The notes under the pieces: generated by a model
Told to the model about the DNA's origin: nothing
The model's database searches: none
Seen by the model: the letters and a program-made list of their open reading frames with translations, nothing else
Assembly: GCF_014650335.1 (NCBI RefSeq)
Contig: NZ_BMUT01000002.1
Coordinates: forward strand, 509,288-573,287
Length of the DNA stretch: 64,000 nt
Direction of reading: 5' to 3'
Source of the DNA: Streptomyces hiroshimensis
GTDB taxonomy: Bacteria; Actinomycetota; Actinomycetes; Streptomycetales; Streptomycetaceae
Made by a program: the position numbers and the translations under genes
Shown: positions 1 to 9,616 of the stretch, one piece after another
How the letters are laid out: each line of letters starts with the position of its first letter
Numbering within the stretch: position 1 is the first letter of the stretch

Positions 1-1242
1 GGGGGCCTGGCCGGGGCGAAGGCCGCGGAGACCCTGCGCGCGGAGGGCTTCACCGGCCGGGTGATCCTCATCTGCGACGAACGCGAGCACCCCTACGAGC
101 GCCCGCCGCTCTCCAAGGGCTACCTGACGGGCAAGGAGGACCGCGACAGCGTCTTCGTCCACGAGCCGGGCTGGTACGCCCAGGCCGACGTCGAGCTGCA
201 CCTCGGCCAGCCCGCCGTCCACCTCGACCGCGCGGCCCGCTCCGTCCGCCTCGGCGACGGCACCTTCGTCCACTACGACAAGCTGCTGCTGGCCACCGGC
301 GCCGAGCCCCGCCGCCTCGACATCCCCGGCACCGGCCTCGCCGGCGTCCACCACCTGCGCCGCCTCGCCCACGCCGAGCGGCTGCGCGGCGTCCTCGCCT
401 CCCTCGGCCGCGACAACGGCCACCTCGTCATCGCCGGCGCGGGCTGGATCGGCCTCGAAGTCGCCGCCGCCGCCCGCTCCTACGGTGCCGAGGTGACCGT
501 CGTCGAGCCCGAGCCCACGCCGCTGCACCCCGTCCTCGGCCCCGAGCTCGGCCAGCTCTTCACCGACCTGCACAGCGAGCACGGCGTCCGCTTCCACTTC
601 GGCGCCCGCCTCACCGAGATCGCCGGCCAGGACGGCATGGTCCTGGCCGCCCGTACCGACGACGGCGAGGAGCACCCCGCCCACGCCGTCCTCGCCGCCA
701 TCGGCGCCGCCCCCCGCACCGCCCTCGCCGAGGCCGCGGGCCTCGCCCTCGTCGACCGCGCCGACGGCGGCGGCATCGCCGTCGACGCCTCCCTGCGCAC
801 CTCCGACCCCCAGATCTACGCCGCGGGCGACGTCGCCGCCGCCGAGCACCCCTCGCTGGGTACGAGGCTCCGCGTCGAGCACTGGGCCAACGCCCTCCAC
901 ACCGGCCCCGCCGCCGCCCGCGCCATGCTCGGCCAGGAGATCGCCTACGACCGGGTGCCCTACTTCTTCTCCGACCAGTACGACGTCGGCCTGGAGTACT
1001 CCGGCTACGCCCCGCCCGGCTCCTACGACCAGGTCGTCTGCCGCGGCGACGTCGGCAAGCGCGAGTTCATCGCCTTCTGGCTCGCCGGGGGGCGCCTCCT
1101 CGCCGGGATGAACGTCAATGTGTGGGATGTCACGGAGACCGTCCAGAAGCTCATCCGTTCCGGTGCCCCGCTGGACCCCGAGGCCCTCGCCGACCCCGCC
1201 GTGCCCCTCGACGCCCTGCTGCCCAGCCCCGCGCAGTCCTGA
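1..1242 (+). CDS. FAD-dependent oxidoreductase, ferredoxin-reductase type (5' truncated)
   Basis: The reading frame is open from base 1, beginning Gly-Gly-Leu-Ala-Gly, so the gene starts before the window. That opening is the end of an N-terminal FAD dinucleotide-binding loop. A second Rossmann motif (AGAGWIGLEVAAAA) lies at about residues 143-156 of the visible part and should bind NAD(P)H. A late YAAGDVAA block is the usual FAD-contact motif, and a reductase C-terminal domain follows. The family passes electrons from NAD(P)H to small ferredoxins of oxygenases or P450s. No ferredoxin or oxygenase gene is visible here, so the partner is unknown. The stop is 39 bp before dnaG. Confidence 0.88.
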   Translation, partial: GGLAGAKAAETLRAEGFTGRVILICDEREHPYERPPLSKGYLTGKEDRDSVFVHEPGWYAQADVELHLGQPAVHLDRAARSVRLGDGTFVHYDKLLLATGAEPRRLDIPGTGLAGVHHLRRLAHAERLRGVLASLGRDNGHLVIAGAGWIGLEVAAAARSYGAEVTVVEPEPTPLHPVLGPELGQLFTDLHSEHGVRFHFGARLTEIAGQDGMVLAARTDDGEEHPAHAVLAAIGAAPRTALAEAAGLALVDRADGGGIAVDASLRTSDPQIYAAGDVAAAEHPSLGTRLRVEHWANALHTGPAAARAMLGQEIAYDRVPYFFSDQYDVGLEYSGYAPPGSYDQVVCRGDVGKREFIAFWLAGGRLLAGMNVNVWDVTETVQKLIRSGAPLDPEALADPAVPLDALLPSPAQS

Positions 1243-1269
1243 CGGTCCCGCGCCGACGGCCCCCGCCCG

Positions 1270-1275
1270 TAGAAT
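1270..1275 (+). promoter_or_regulatory. -10-like hexamer for leaderless dnaG
   Basis: TAGAAT ends 6 nt before the GTG start of dnaG, so a transcript starting about 7 nt downstream would begin at or next to the start codon. No convincing -35 hexamer is visible at 16-19 bp, and there is no Shine-Dalgarno sequence before the GTG. Both facts fit a leaderless mRNA. Confidence 0.4.
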
Positions 1276-1281
1276 TCACGC

Positions 1282-3225
1282 GTGGCAGGACGGATCAACG
1301 ACGACGACGTGAAGGCGGTACGGGACGCGGTCCCGATCGACGCCGTCGTATCCGAGTACCTCCAGCTGCGCAACGCGGGCGGCGGCAACCTCAAGGGCCT
1401 GTGCCCCTTCCACGACGAGAAGTCCCCGTCCTTCCAGGTCAGCCCGGCCAAGGGCCTCTTCTACTGCTTCGGCTGCCAGGAGGGCGGGGACACCGTCGAC
1501 TTCGTCATGAAGATCGACCACCTCTCCTTCGCCGAGACGATCGAGCGGCTGGCCGCCCAGGCCGGCATCACCCTGCGCTACGAGGAGGGCGGCTACACCC
1601 CGGGCCGCCAGCAGGGCGAGCGCATCCGCCTCGTCGAGGCCCACAAGCACGCCGCGAAGTTCTACGCCGAGCAGCTGGGCAGCGCCGAGGCCGAGATCGG
1701 CCGGCAGTTCCTCGCGAGCCGCGGCTTCGGCCAGGAGGCCGCCGAGCACTTCGGCGTCGGCTACAGCCCCGCCGGCTGGGACCACCTCACCCGCTTCCTG
1801 CGCGGCAAGGGCTTCAGCGACAAGGAGCTGATCCTCTCCGGCCTCGCCCAGGAGAGCCGCGGCGGCCGGCCCATCGACCGCTTCCGCGGCCGCCTGATGT
1901 GGCCCATCCGCGACATCACCGGCGAGGTCATCGGCTTCGGCGCGCGCAAGCTCCGCGACGACGACAACGGCCCCAAGTACCTCAACACCCCCGAGACGCC
2001 GCTCTACCGCAAGTCGCACGTCCTCTACGGCATCGACCTCGCCAAGAAGGACATCGCCAAGACCAGCCGCGCCGTCGTCGTCGAGGGCTACACCGACGTC
2101 ATGGCCTGCCACCTGGCCGGCGTCACCACCGCCATCGCCACCTGCGGGACCGCCTTCGCGGGCGACCACATCAAGATCCTCCGCCGGTTGCTGATGGACA
2201 ACTCCGGCGCGAAGGTGATCTTCACCTTCGACGGTGACGCCGCCGGGCAGCGCGCGGCCCTGCGGGCCTTCGAGGACGACCAGAAGTTCGCCGCGAGCAC
2301 CAAGATCGCTGTCAGTCCCGGCGGGATGGACCCGTGCGAGCTCCGCCTCGCCGACGGCGACGACGCCGTACGGCGACTGGTCGAGGAGAGCACCCCCCTC
2401 TTCGAGTTCGCGATCCGTTCCGTGGTCGCCCGGCACGCCGTCGAGGAGCCCGAGGGACAGGCCGCCGCCCTGGAGGAGGCCGCGCCCATCGTGGCGAACA
2501 TCAAGGACGGCTCCATCCGGCACCAGTACGCCGTCCGGCTCGCCGGACTGCTGGGCATCCTCGACAGCCAGTTCGTCGTCATGCGCGTGGGACAGCTGGC
2601 GCGCTGGGCGCGCGAGCGCGGGGAGCGCGGCGGCCCCCAGCAGCGCTCCGCAGGCCGGGCCGGCGCGCCGGCCCCCGGGCCCGCCGCCGGGTCCGCGGCG
2701 GGGCCCGACCACCGCCGGACCGGCGGGCCGCAGGCCGTCCGCGGCCCCGCGCTCAATCTGCGCAGCCCCGCCGCGCTCACCGAGCGCGAGCTGCTCAAGC
2801 TCGCCCTGCAGCGGCCCGAGCTCGTCGCCCCCGCCTTCGACGCCTACGGCGAGGACGAGTTCACCGCCGTGCCCTACGTGGCCGTGCGCCGCGCCGTCGA
2901 GGAGGCCGGCGGCGTCACCGGCGCCCCCGCCGACTACCTCACCCGCGTCCGGGACGCCGCCCCCGACGACACCGTCCGGGCGATGATCACCGAGCTGGCG
3001 GTCGAGGCGATCCGGCACAAGAACGTCGACGAGGTCTACGCGGGCATCCAGCTCGTCCAGGTCCGCCTGCGCGCCGTCGAACGCCGCATCCAGGAGGTCC
3101 AGGGCAGCCTCATCCGCCTGGGCAGCCGGCCGGACCCGGAGCACCTGGCCGCCGTCCAGAACGAACTGTGGGTCCTGGAGCAGTACGCCCGCTCCCTGAA
3201 GGACCGCGGGGCAGCGGCCCTCTAG
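1282..3225 (+). CDS. dnaG: DNA primase DnaG
   Basis: DnaG lays down the RNA primers for lagging-strand and origin synthesis. The 647-residue length is normal for actinobacteria. The N-terminal zinc ribbon is visible as Cys41, His44, Cys62 and Cys65 (CPFH...CFGC). The catalytic TOPRIM core follows, with the VVVEGYTDVMA glutamate block near residues 262-272 and the FDGDAAGQ metal-binding block near 315. The C-terminal third is a helical, DnaB-helicase-binding-type domain joined by a Pro/Gly/Ala-rich linker at about 445-490. The GTG start has no ribosome-binding site and follows a -10-like box closely. A sigma-70-family gene lies downstream, recalling the dnaG-rpoD order of other bacteria, but a long repeat array separates the two. 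Confidence 0.97.
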   Translation: MAGRINDDDVKAVRDAVPIDAVVSEYLQLRNAGGGNLKGLCPFHDEKSPSFQVSPAKGLFYCFGCQEGGDTVDFVMKIDHLSFAETIERLAAQAGITLRYEEGGYTPGRQQGERIRLVEAHKHAAKFYAEQLGSAEAEIGRQFLASRGFGQEAAEHFGVGYSPAGWDHLTRFLRGKGFSDKELILSGLAQESRGGRPIDRFRGRLMWPIRDITGEVIGFGARKLRDDDNGPKYLNTPETPLYRKSHVLYGIDLAKKDIAKTSRAVVVEGYTDVMACHLAGVTTAIATCGTAFAGDHIKILRRLLMDNSGAKVIFTFDGDAAGQRAALRAFEDDQKFAASTKIAVSPGGMDPCELRLADGDDAVRRLVEESTPLFEFAIRSVVARHAVEEPEGQAAALEEAAPIVANIKDGSIRHQYAVRLAGLLGILDSQFVVMRVGQLARWARERGERGGPQQRSAGRAGAPAPGPAAGSAAGPDHRRTGGPQAVRGPALNLRSPAALTERELLKLALQRPELVAPAFDAYGEDEFTAVPYVAVRRAVEEAGGVTGAPADYLTRVRDAAPDDTVRAMITELAVEAIRHKNVDEVYAGIQLVQVRLRAVERRIQEVQGSLIRLGSRPDPEHLAAVQNELWVLEQYARSLKDRGAAAL

Positions 3226-3274
3226 GGCCCCGGCCCCCGAAGGGCCCCGGCCCCTTCACTTCCACCGCAGCGGC

Positions 3275-3868
3275 GCGTGCCCCTCCGCCGGTCACGCGGG
3301 TGAAGGGCCCGGCCCTTCGATCCCGCCGCCGCGGCGAGCAACCCCCAGGGCGCTGTCCGGCGGTGCCGAGCCGCGCGGAAGCTTCGTCGGGCACCGCCGG
3401 TCTGCGCGGTGTCGGCTGATCGCCGCGGCGGCGGTTCAAAGTGCCGGCCGGTGATACGCCCTGAAGGGGCCCGGTCCCCTCGAACCGGCCGCAGCGACGC
3501 GTGCCCCTCCGCCGGTCACGCGGGTGAAGGGCCCGGCCCTTCGATCCCGCCGCCGCGGCGAGCAACCCCCAGGGCGCTGTCCGGCGGTGCCGAGCCGCGC
3601 GGAAGCTTCGTCGGGCACCGCCGATCTGCGCGGTGTCGGCTGATCGCCGCGGCGGCGGTTCAAAAGTGCCGGCCGGTGATACGCCCTGAAGGGGCCCGGT
3701 CCCCTCGAACCGGCCGCAGCGACGCGTGCCCCTCCGCCGGTCACGCGGGTGAAGGGCCCGGCCCTTCGATCCCGCCGCCGCGGCGAGCAACCCCCAGGGC
3801 GTGACCCGGCGGTGCCGAACCGGCCGGGAGCTTCGTGAGGCACCGCCGGTCTCCGCCGTGGCGGCGGA
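3275..3868. repeat. Tandem array of ~224/225-bp repeats between dnaG and hrdA
   Basis: Three head-to-tail copies start at 3275, 3499 and 3724. Copies 1 and 2 are nearly identical, differing by one inserted A (CAAAG versus CAAAAG), which makes the periods 224 and 225. Copy 3 is near-identical for about 75 bp and then decays. Each unit carries hairpin A, GAAGGGC/GCCCTTC with a 3-nt loop (3302-3318, 3526-3542, 3751-3767). It also carries hairpin B, GGCGGTGCC/GGCACCGCC with an AAGCTT-containing loop (3359-3398 in copy 1). A degenerate start of another copy lies at 3235-3274. I find no credible gene here. The hairpins could end dnaG transcription, but amplification of the whole unit is unusual. 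Confidence 0.93.
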
Positions 3869-4186
3869 TTCGAGGGAGCGGTGCTCCGGGAGTGAGGGGC
3901 CTGGCCCCGGCCCCCCACCGCCGCGGAAGCGGAGGTCGTAACCCCCGGTCACGGAACGGACTCAGAAAGTGCCCGCAAGCCCCTCGTGGCGGGCCCGCGT
4001 CGTACCCCACACTGGTGGGCGGTGCCTGAGTCCTCGGACGCGGCAGGCCCGGCCGCTCGGACCCGGAACTCGGAACCCTTCGCGAAGCCGCTCCTGATCC
4101 CCGGGACGGCCGGCGGCCAGGCCGCTGCCGCCCCTCCGGCGCATGCCGCCCCGAAACCGGCAGCGATCACCTTGGAGGTCGCCCCC

Positions 4187-5344
<1,158 letters not shown>

Positions 5345-5375
5345 CCGACTGACCGACCGACCGGGGGAGCGCCGG

Positions 5376-6806
5376 TCAGCCGGCGGCGTCGAACGCCCCC
5401 GGATGGGTCTGCTCGCGCACGGCCGCGTACTGCTGCCGCACCGCCTGACCCACCGGCAGGTCCTCACCCGGCTCGAACACCTGGCTGGCCGCCGCGGGCC
5501 ACAGCGGCGGCTCGTGGGGGCCCAGAGAGCCCTGCTGGACGCCCAGCGCCCAGGCGGCCTGCCGGGCCGCGCCCAGGGCCGCGTAGTCCGCCGGCTGGGG
5601 CACGACGACCTGCGTGCCGAACAGCGCGGGAGCGGCCGCCTGCACGGCCGGCAGCTCCGCCGCGGCCCCCAGCAGGAACACCCGGCGCACCTGCACCCCG
5701 CGCCCCCGCAGCACGTCCAGCGCGTCCGTGAGCCCGCACAGCATGCCCTCGAACGCGGCCCGCGCCAGATGCTCGGGCTTCATGCTCTCGCGCCGCAGCC
5801 CCGCCAGCGTGCCCGCGGTGTGCGGCAGGTGCGGGGTCCGCTCGCCTTCCAGGTACGGCAGCATGACCAGCCCGTACGAGCCCGGGCTCGACTGCAGGGC
5901 CAGCTCCGACAGGCCCGCCAGGTCCGTGCCCAGCATCTCCGCCGTGCCGCGCAGCACCCGTACGGCGTTGAGGGTGTGCACCACGGGCAGGTGCATGCCG
6001 GTGGCGTCGGCGTAGGACGTGATCGTCCCGGAGGGGTCCACGAGCGCCTCGTGGTGCACGGCGAAGACCGAGCCCGATGCGCCCAGGGAGACCACCGCGT
6101 CGCCCGGCCCCACGCCCAGCCCGAAGGCGGCCGCCATCGTCTCGCCGGTGCCGGCGGAGATCAGCAGCCCCTCGGGGGTGTGCCCGGCGGGCTCGGCGGG
6201 CGCGAGCACGTCCGGGAGCACGGCCGGGTGGCCCAGGGCCAGCTCCACCAGGTCCGGCCGCCAGGAGGCGGTCGCGGCGGACCACAGGCCGGTGCCGGAG
6301 GCGTCGCCGCGGTCGGTGGTGCGCCGCAGCGGGCGTCCGAGCAGCTGCCACACGAGCCAGTCGTGCGGCTGGAGCAGGGCGGCGATGCGCTGGGCGGACT
6401 CGGGTTCGTTGCGGGCGAGCCAGCGCAGCTTCGCGACCATCTGGCCGGGCTGCGGCACGGAGCCGACGGCCTGGGCCCAGGCGGCGCGGCCGCCCAGCGC
6501 GTCGGTCAGATCGGCCGCGGAGGGCTGCATCCGCTTGTCGTTGCCGAGCATCGCGGGCCGCACGAGCACCCCGCCGGCGTCCAGCGCGAGCAGTCCGTTC
6601 TGCTGCGCGGAGACCCCGATGGCCTGGACGCCCTCCAGAAGGCCTCCGGCGGCGGCTTCGCCGAGGGAGATCAGCCATGCCTGGGGGTCACCGTCGGTGT
6701 GCGGATGAGGGGCGTACCCCTGGCGGAGCACGGCCCCCGTGTCCGTATCGCAGACGACGATCCGTGTGCTCTCGGTGGAACTGTCCAAGCCCGCGACTAT
6801 GCCCAT
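5376..6806 (-). CDS. xylB: Xylulokinase / FGGY-family carbohydrate kinase
   Basis: FGGY kinases phosphorylate sugars. XylB makes D-xylulose 5-phosphate for the pentose phosphate pathway. The 476-residue length fits. The N-terminus has the phosphate-1 loop (GLDSSTESTRIVV), then NDKRM and a DASGTGLW motif in the substrate-binding half. The C-terminal half has the adenosine motif region (LLGAAAELPAVQAAAP). The start is placed at the ATG giving MGIVAGLDSS; an upstream in-frame start would add 21 unconserved residues. No xylose isomerase or transporter is adjacent, so another pentulose is possible. Confidence 0.85.
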   Translation of the reverse strand: MGIVAGLDSSTESTRIVVCDTDTGAVLRQGYAPHPHTDGDPQAWLISLGEAAAGGLLEGVQAIGVSAQQNGLLALDAGGVLVRPAMLGNDKRMQPSAADLTDALGGRAAWAQAVGSVPQPGQMVAKLRWLARNEPESAQRIAALLQPHDWLVWQLLGRPLRRTTDRGDASGTGLWSAATASWRPDLVELALGHPAVLPDVLAPAEPAGHTPEGLLISAGTGETMAAAFGLGVGPGDAVVSLGASGSVFAVHHEALVDPSGTITSYADATGMHLPVVHTLNAVRVLRGTAEMLGTDLAGLSELALQSSPGSYGLVMLPYLEGERTPHLPHTAGTLAGLRRESMKPEHLARAAFEGMLCGLTDALDVLRGRGVQVRRVFLLGAAAELPAVQAAAPALFGTQVVVPQPADYAALGAARQAAWALGVQQGSLGPHEPPLWPAAASQVFEPGEDLPVGQAVRQQYAAVREQTHPGAFDAAG

Positions 6807-6899
6807 GCCGAGATGATGCCAAACCCCGGGGCATGCTCCGTCCCCCGGTCGGGTGTCGAACGGCCCCAACGGCGGCCGGGTCAGGGGCCTACGGCCGGG

Positions 6900-7187
6900 T
6901 CAGATGTTACTGGTGCCCCAGTCGTCCTCGGAGCCCTGCCCCCGCTCGCGCAGCGACCGCACCCGCTCGCTCACCGAATCCGGCAGCCGGTCGCCCACCT
7001 TCGCGAAGGCCCGGGAGCTCATGGCCCTGCCGTTCTGGGCCGCGGACTCGACCGTATTGCGGACCGCGGGGTTCTGGGCGATCTGCCGGGCGCCCTTGCG
7101 CAGCTGCTCGTACCGCTCGCGGCCGGCCCGTGCGCCCAGTACGTACCCGACGGCTGCCCCGATCATGAACGTCAGCCGGTAGCGCAT
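6900..7187 (-). CDS. YtxH-like small membrane-anchored protein
   Basis: This 95-residue protein has a single N-terminal hydrophobic segment with a glycine-rich pattern (FMIGAAVGYVLGARAGRERYEQL), typical of YtxH-domain proteins. A charged helical region follows. The function is not known. Proteins of this kind are often stress-associated and probably sit on the inner face of the membrane. It is the first gene of a short minus-strand stretch ahead of xylB, 93 bp away, and is divergent from the tRNA-Asn pair. Confidence 0.75.
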   Translation of the reverse strand: MRYRLTFMIGAAVGYVLGARAGRERYEQLRKGARQIAQNPAVRNTVESAAQNGRAMSSRAFAKVGDRLPDSVSERVRSLRERGQGSEDDWGTSNI

Positions 7188-7288
7188 CCCGCTCCACCCT
7201 TCCCTCGGACGCTGTGGTCGCCGCCTACCCGCCGGGTGCGAAGGTCACTCCCGGGGAACCGATTGGCGGAGCACCCCCCTGCTTGCGC

Positions 7289-7294
7289 TAATGT
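7289..7294 (+). promoter_or_regulatory. Probable -10 box of the tRNA-Asn transcript
   Basis: TAATGT lies about 68 nt before the first tRNA-Asn and is the best -10-like hexamer in this GC-rich gap. The nearest -35-like sequence, TTGGCG at 7263, is 20 bp away, which is longer than usual. The assignment is therefore tentative. Confidence 0.35.
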
Positions 7295-7361
7295 ATGTCT
7301 CGCAGCGAGCGCACGCCGCCCGGACGTCCGGACGGCACAGCATTCGTGGCAAACGCAGCAA

Positions 7362-7434
7362 TCCCCTGTAGCTCAATTGGCAGAGCAGCCGGCTGTTAAC
7401 CGGCAGGTTACTGGTTCGAGTCCAGTCGGGGGAG
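7362..7434 (+). tRNA. tRNA-Asn (GTT), copy 1
   Basis: This is a 73-nt cloverleaf. The acceptor stem TCCCCTG pairs with CGGGGGA, the D-arm has GCTC..GAGC, and the anticodon loop CTGTTAA carries GTT. The T-arm is CTGGTTCGAGTCCAG, followed by discriminator G. CCA is not encoded. Confidence 0.97.
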
Positions 7435-7439
7435 CGCGA

Positions 7440-7512
7440 TCCTCTGTAGCTCAATTGGCAGAGCAGCCGGCTGTTAACCGGCAGGTTACTGGTTCGAGTC
7501 CAGTCGGAGGAG
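7440..7512 (+). tRNA. tRNA-Asn (GTT), copy 2
   Basis: This is a second 73-nt tRNA-Asn, 5 nt after the first and so on a 78-bp period. It is identical in body sequence. The acceptor stem is TCCTCTG/CGGAGGA, so one C-G pair of copy 1 has become T-A on both sides, a compensatory change that keeps the stem. The two genes are probably one transcript ending at the terminator 11 nt downstream. Confidence 0.97.
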
Positions 7513-7522
7513 CAAGCGATCG

Positions 7523-7546
7523 AGGACCCCTTCGGGGGTCCTTTTT
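7523..7546 (+). terminator. Intrinsic terminator after the tRNA-Asn pair
   Basis: AGGACCCC pairs with GGGGTCCT around a TTCG tetraloop and runs into TTTTT. This is one of the few classical U-tract terminators in the window. Confidence 0.9.
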
Positions 7547-7702
7547 CGTATCTTCAAGGGTTCCGGAGGGAACCGTCCCGGCGTGATCGAAGTCCTCATG
7601 GTCAGGTCGGTCACGCAATACGCCCCCTCAGGGGCAGCAGATCGTATGAGCGGCTATGCTGCGGCAGACGGCGCGCACAGATGTGCGCGACGCGCCGTGA
7701 AC

Positions 7703-7776
7703 GGGGCGGTAGCTCAGCCGGTTAGAGCAGCGGACTCATAATCCGTCGGCCGTGGGTTCGAGTCCCACCCGCCCCA
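7703..7776 (+). tRNA. tRNA with CAT anticodon (elongator Met or Ile2)
   Basis: This is a 74-nt cloverleaf. The acceptor GGGGCGG pairs with CCGCCCC and discriminator A follows. The anticodon loop CTCATAA carries CAT, and the T-arm is GTGGGTTCGAGTCCCAC. The acceptor is fully paired and the anticodon stem lacks the run of three G-C pairs of initiator tRNA. That leaves elongator Met or the lysidine-modified tRNA-Ile2, which I cannot separate by eye. A TATGCT hexamer about 45 nt upstream may be its -10. Confidence 0.93.
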
Positions 7777-8021
7777 CACGCGTGACGTTGGTGCAGAAAC
7801 GATGCGACCAGCGTTTTCGATGCCCCGCCCGGTTCCGGACAGGAACGACCCGGCGGGGCTTCGTGCTGTCGGGGGCCGGGCGCCGTACGTCTTCGGCCAC
7901 GCCGTCCGTCTGCCCCGTCCCGGCGCGGGTATGCGGCGGAATACGGTCCGGCTTCATCCTGTTGGCGCTGCTGGGCCGGTCCGACGGTCACCCGACGCAC
8001 AGCGGAAGCAGGTAGCGACGC

Positions 8022-8435
8022 ATGAGCAGCAGCACGGTGGAGCTCACCAAGGACAACTTCGACGAGATCGTCTCCGGCAACGGATTCGTCCTCATCGACT
8101 TCTGGGCGTCGTGGTGCGGCCCCTGCCGGCAGTTCGCGCCGGTGTACGAAGGGGCCGCGGAGCGCCACGGGGACCTGGTCTTCGCCAAGGTCGACACCGA
8201 GGCCCAGCCCGAGCTGGCGGCCGCGTTCGACATCCGGTCGATCCCCACGCTGATGGTCGTGCGGGACAACATCGCGATCTACGCACAGCCGGGCGCGCTG
8301 CCGGAGGCCGCCCTGGAGGACGTCATCAAGCAGGCCCGCGCGCTCGACATGGACGAGGTGCGCGCCTCCGTCGCCGAGGAGCAGGCGAAGGCCGGGCAGC
8401 CGGCGCAGGGCGAGGGGCAGCCCACCGGTGAGTGA
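8022..8435 (+). CDS. Thioredoxin-family protein
   Basis: This is a small cytoplasmic disulfide reductase. The redox motif WCGPC is at residues 31-35 (Cys32, Cys35) in a full thioredoxin fold, with the cis-proline region SIPTLMV downstream. At 137 residues it is longer than classical thioredoxin (about 107) because of a charged C-terminal extension rich in Glu, Ala and Gln after residue 112. No thioredoxin reductase is adjacent. The start is the ATG after an AGGTAGCG stretch. The last 8 bp overlap the phosphatase gene, so the two are probably co-transcribed and translationally coupled. Confidence 0.92.
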   Translation: MSSSTVELTKDNFDEIVSGNGFVLIDFWASWCGPCRQFAPVYEGAAERHGDLVFAKVDTEAQPELAAAFDIRSIPTLMVVRDNIAIYAQPGALPEAALEDVIKQARALDMDEVRASVAEEQAKAGQPAQGEGQPTGE

Positions 8436-9033
8436 GCTGCTGCTGGTCCGGCACGGCGAGACCGAGTGGAGCCGTGACGGACGGCACACCGGCTTCACGG
8501 ACGTGGCCCTGACCGGCCGCGGTGAGCGCCAGGCGGAGGCCCTGCGGCCGCTGCTCGCGGGCCGTACGGTCGGGAAGATCCTGGTGAGCCCCATGAAGCG
8601 GGCGCTGCGCACGGCCGAGCTCGCCGGGCTGGACGGCGCCGAGGTCGACCCCGACCTCCACGAGTGGGACTACGGCGGCTACGAGGGCGTGACGACCGCG
8701 GAGATCCACCGCACCCGGCCGGACTGGTACCTGTGGGACGACGGGGTCGTCCCCGGGCCGCCGGAGCACCCGGGGGAGACGCCGGAGGAGGTCGGCGCCC
8801 GCGCCGACCGCGTCCTCGCGCGCATCACGCCCTGGCTGGACGGGGAGCACGGGGACGAGGGCGACGTGGTGCTGGTGGCGCACGGTCACTTCCTGCGCGT
8901 GCTGACCGCCCGCAGGCTCGGCCTGCCGCCCGCCGCGGGCGCGCTCTTCCGCCTGGACACCGCCACCCTCAGCCGGATCGGCACCGAGCACGGCCGCCCC
9001 GCGCTCGCGGCCTGGAACCTGCCGTCGGCCTGA
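8428..9033 (+). CDS. Histidine phosphatase family protein
   Basis: This 201-residue member of the phosphoglycerate-mutase-like superfamily has the catalytic RHGETEWS motif at residues 8-15, where the His is phosphorylated. A second catalytic His sits in VLVAHGHFLRV near residue 150. The substrate cannot be read from sequence. Such proteins hydrolyse phospho-sugars, nucleotides or alpha-ribazole phosphate. The GTG start lies inside the 3' end of the thioredoxin gene. Confidence 0.88.
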   Translation: MSELLLVRHGETEWSRDGRHTGFTDVALTGRGERQAEALRPLLAGRTVGKILVSPMKRALRTAELAGLDGAEVDPDLHEWDYGGYEGVTTAEIHRTRPDWYLWDDGVVPGPPEHPGETPEEVGARADRVLARITPWLDGEHGDEGDVVLVAHGHFLRVLTARRLGLPPAAGALFRLDTATLSRIGTEHGRPALAAWNLPSA

Positions 9034-9034
9034 T

Positions 9035-9061
9035 CCGGCACGCCGCTTCGCGCCGTGCCGG
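9035..9061 (+). terminator. Hairpin after the phosphatase gene
   Basis: CCGGCACG pairs with CGTGCCGG immediately after the stop codon, without a T-tract. It is a likely terminator of the thioredoxin-phosphatase unit. Confidence 0.55.
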
Positions 9062-9141
9062 GCGCACCACGGGGCCCGGCCCGGGCCCGAGCCCATAAGC
9101 TGTGATCCCCGAGAACCGAACAGTGACTGGAGGACGCATCC

Positions 9142-9567
9142 GTGGCTACCACCCGCACCGCGCACACCGTCTGGGAAGGTGAGCTGCTCACGGGCAGCGG
9201 CACCGTCAGCTTCGACTCGTCCGGCATCGGCTCGCAGCCGGTGTCGTGGCCGTCGCGCGCCGAGCAGGCCAACGGCAAGACCAGCCCGGAGGAGCTGATC
9301 GCGGCCGCGCACTCCAGCTGCTTCTCCATGGCCCTCTCGCACGGCCTGACGGGCGCGGGCAACCCGCCCGCCCGCCTGGAGACGAAGGCCGACGTCACGT
9401 TCCAGCCGGGCGAGGGCATCACCGGCATCCACCTCACCGTGCGCGGCGAGGTGCCGGGCCTGGACGCGGACGCCTTCCAGGAGGCCGCCGAGGGCGCCAA
9501 GAAGAACTGCCCCGTCAGCCAGGCCCTCACGGGTACGACGATCACGCTGACGGCCGAGCTGATCTGA
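9142..9567 (+). CDS. OsmC/Ohr-family peroxide-stress protein
   Basis: This 141-residue protein has the OsmC fold. Members are thiol-dependent peroxidases that reduce organic hydroperoxides. The two active cysteines are visible in AAAHSSCFSMALSH (Cys about 61) and KKNCPVSQAL (Cys about 121). The GTG start is preceded by CTGGAGGA with good spacing. The layout resembles OsmC proper more than Ohr, which usually sits beside OhrR; no OhrR is adjacent here. Confidence 0.9.
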   Translation: MATTRTAHTVWEGELLTGSGTVSFDSSGIGSQPVSWPSRAEQANGKTSPEELIAAAHSSCFSMALSHGLTGAGNPPARLETKADVTFQPGEGITGIHLTVRGEVPGLDADAFQEAAEGAKKNCPVSQALTGTTITLTAELI

Positions 9568-9616
9568 CCCCTGGCCCCCCTTTGCCTTTTCGCGCTCCGC
9601 GGCCCTGCCTACGGCG

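Noticed and set aside
1276..3144. Long minus-strand ORF over dnaG
   Set aside because: Antisense shadow; dnaG motifs are all on the plus strand.
3409..3918. Repetitive ORFs on both strands in the dnaG-hrdA gap
   Set aside because: They follow the 224/225-bp tandem repeat and its hairpins; the frame is broken by the 224-bp period and codon bias does not fit a real gene.
3986..4186. Extended N-terminus for the sigma factor from 3986
   Set aside because: The frame is open but the GTG at 4187 has GGAGG and gives the family length; the added residues lack conservation marks.
7245..7454. Minus-strand ORF over tRNA-Asn
   Set aside because: Its middle (PDWTRTSNLPVNSRLLCQLSY) is the tRNA-Asn complement.
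5403..7586. Very long plus-strand ORF opposite xylB
   Set aside because: It runs antisense through xylB and two tRNA genes; the composition is a GC-skew shadow and no conserved motif is seen.
7736..7957. Minus-strand ORF over the CAT tRNA
   Set aside because: Ends in the tRNA complement (GRVGLEPTADGL) and has no conserved start.
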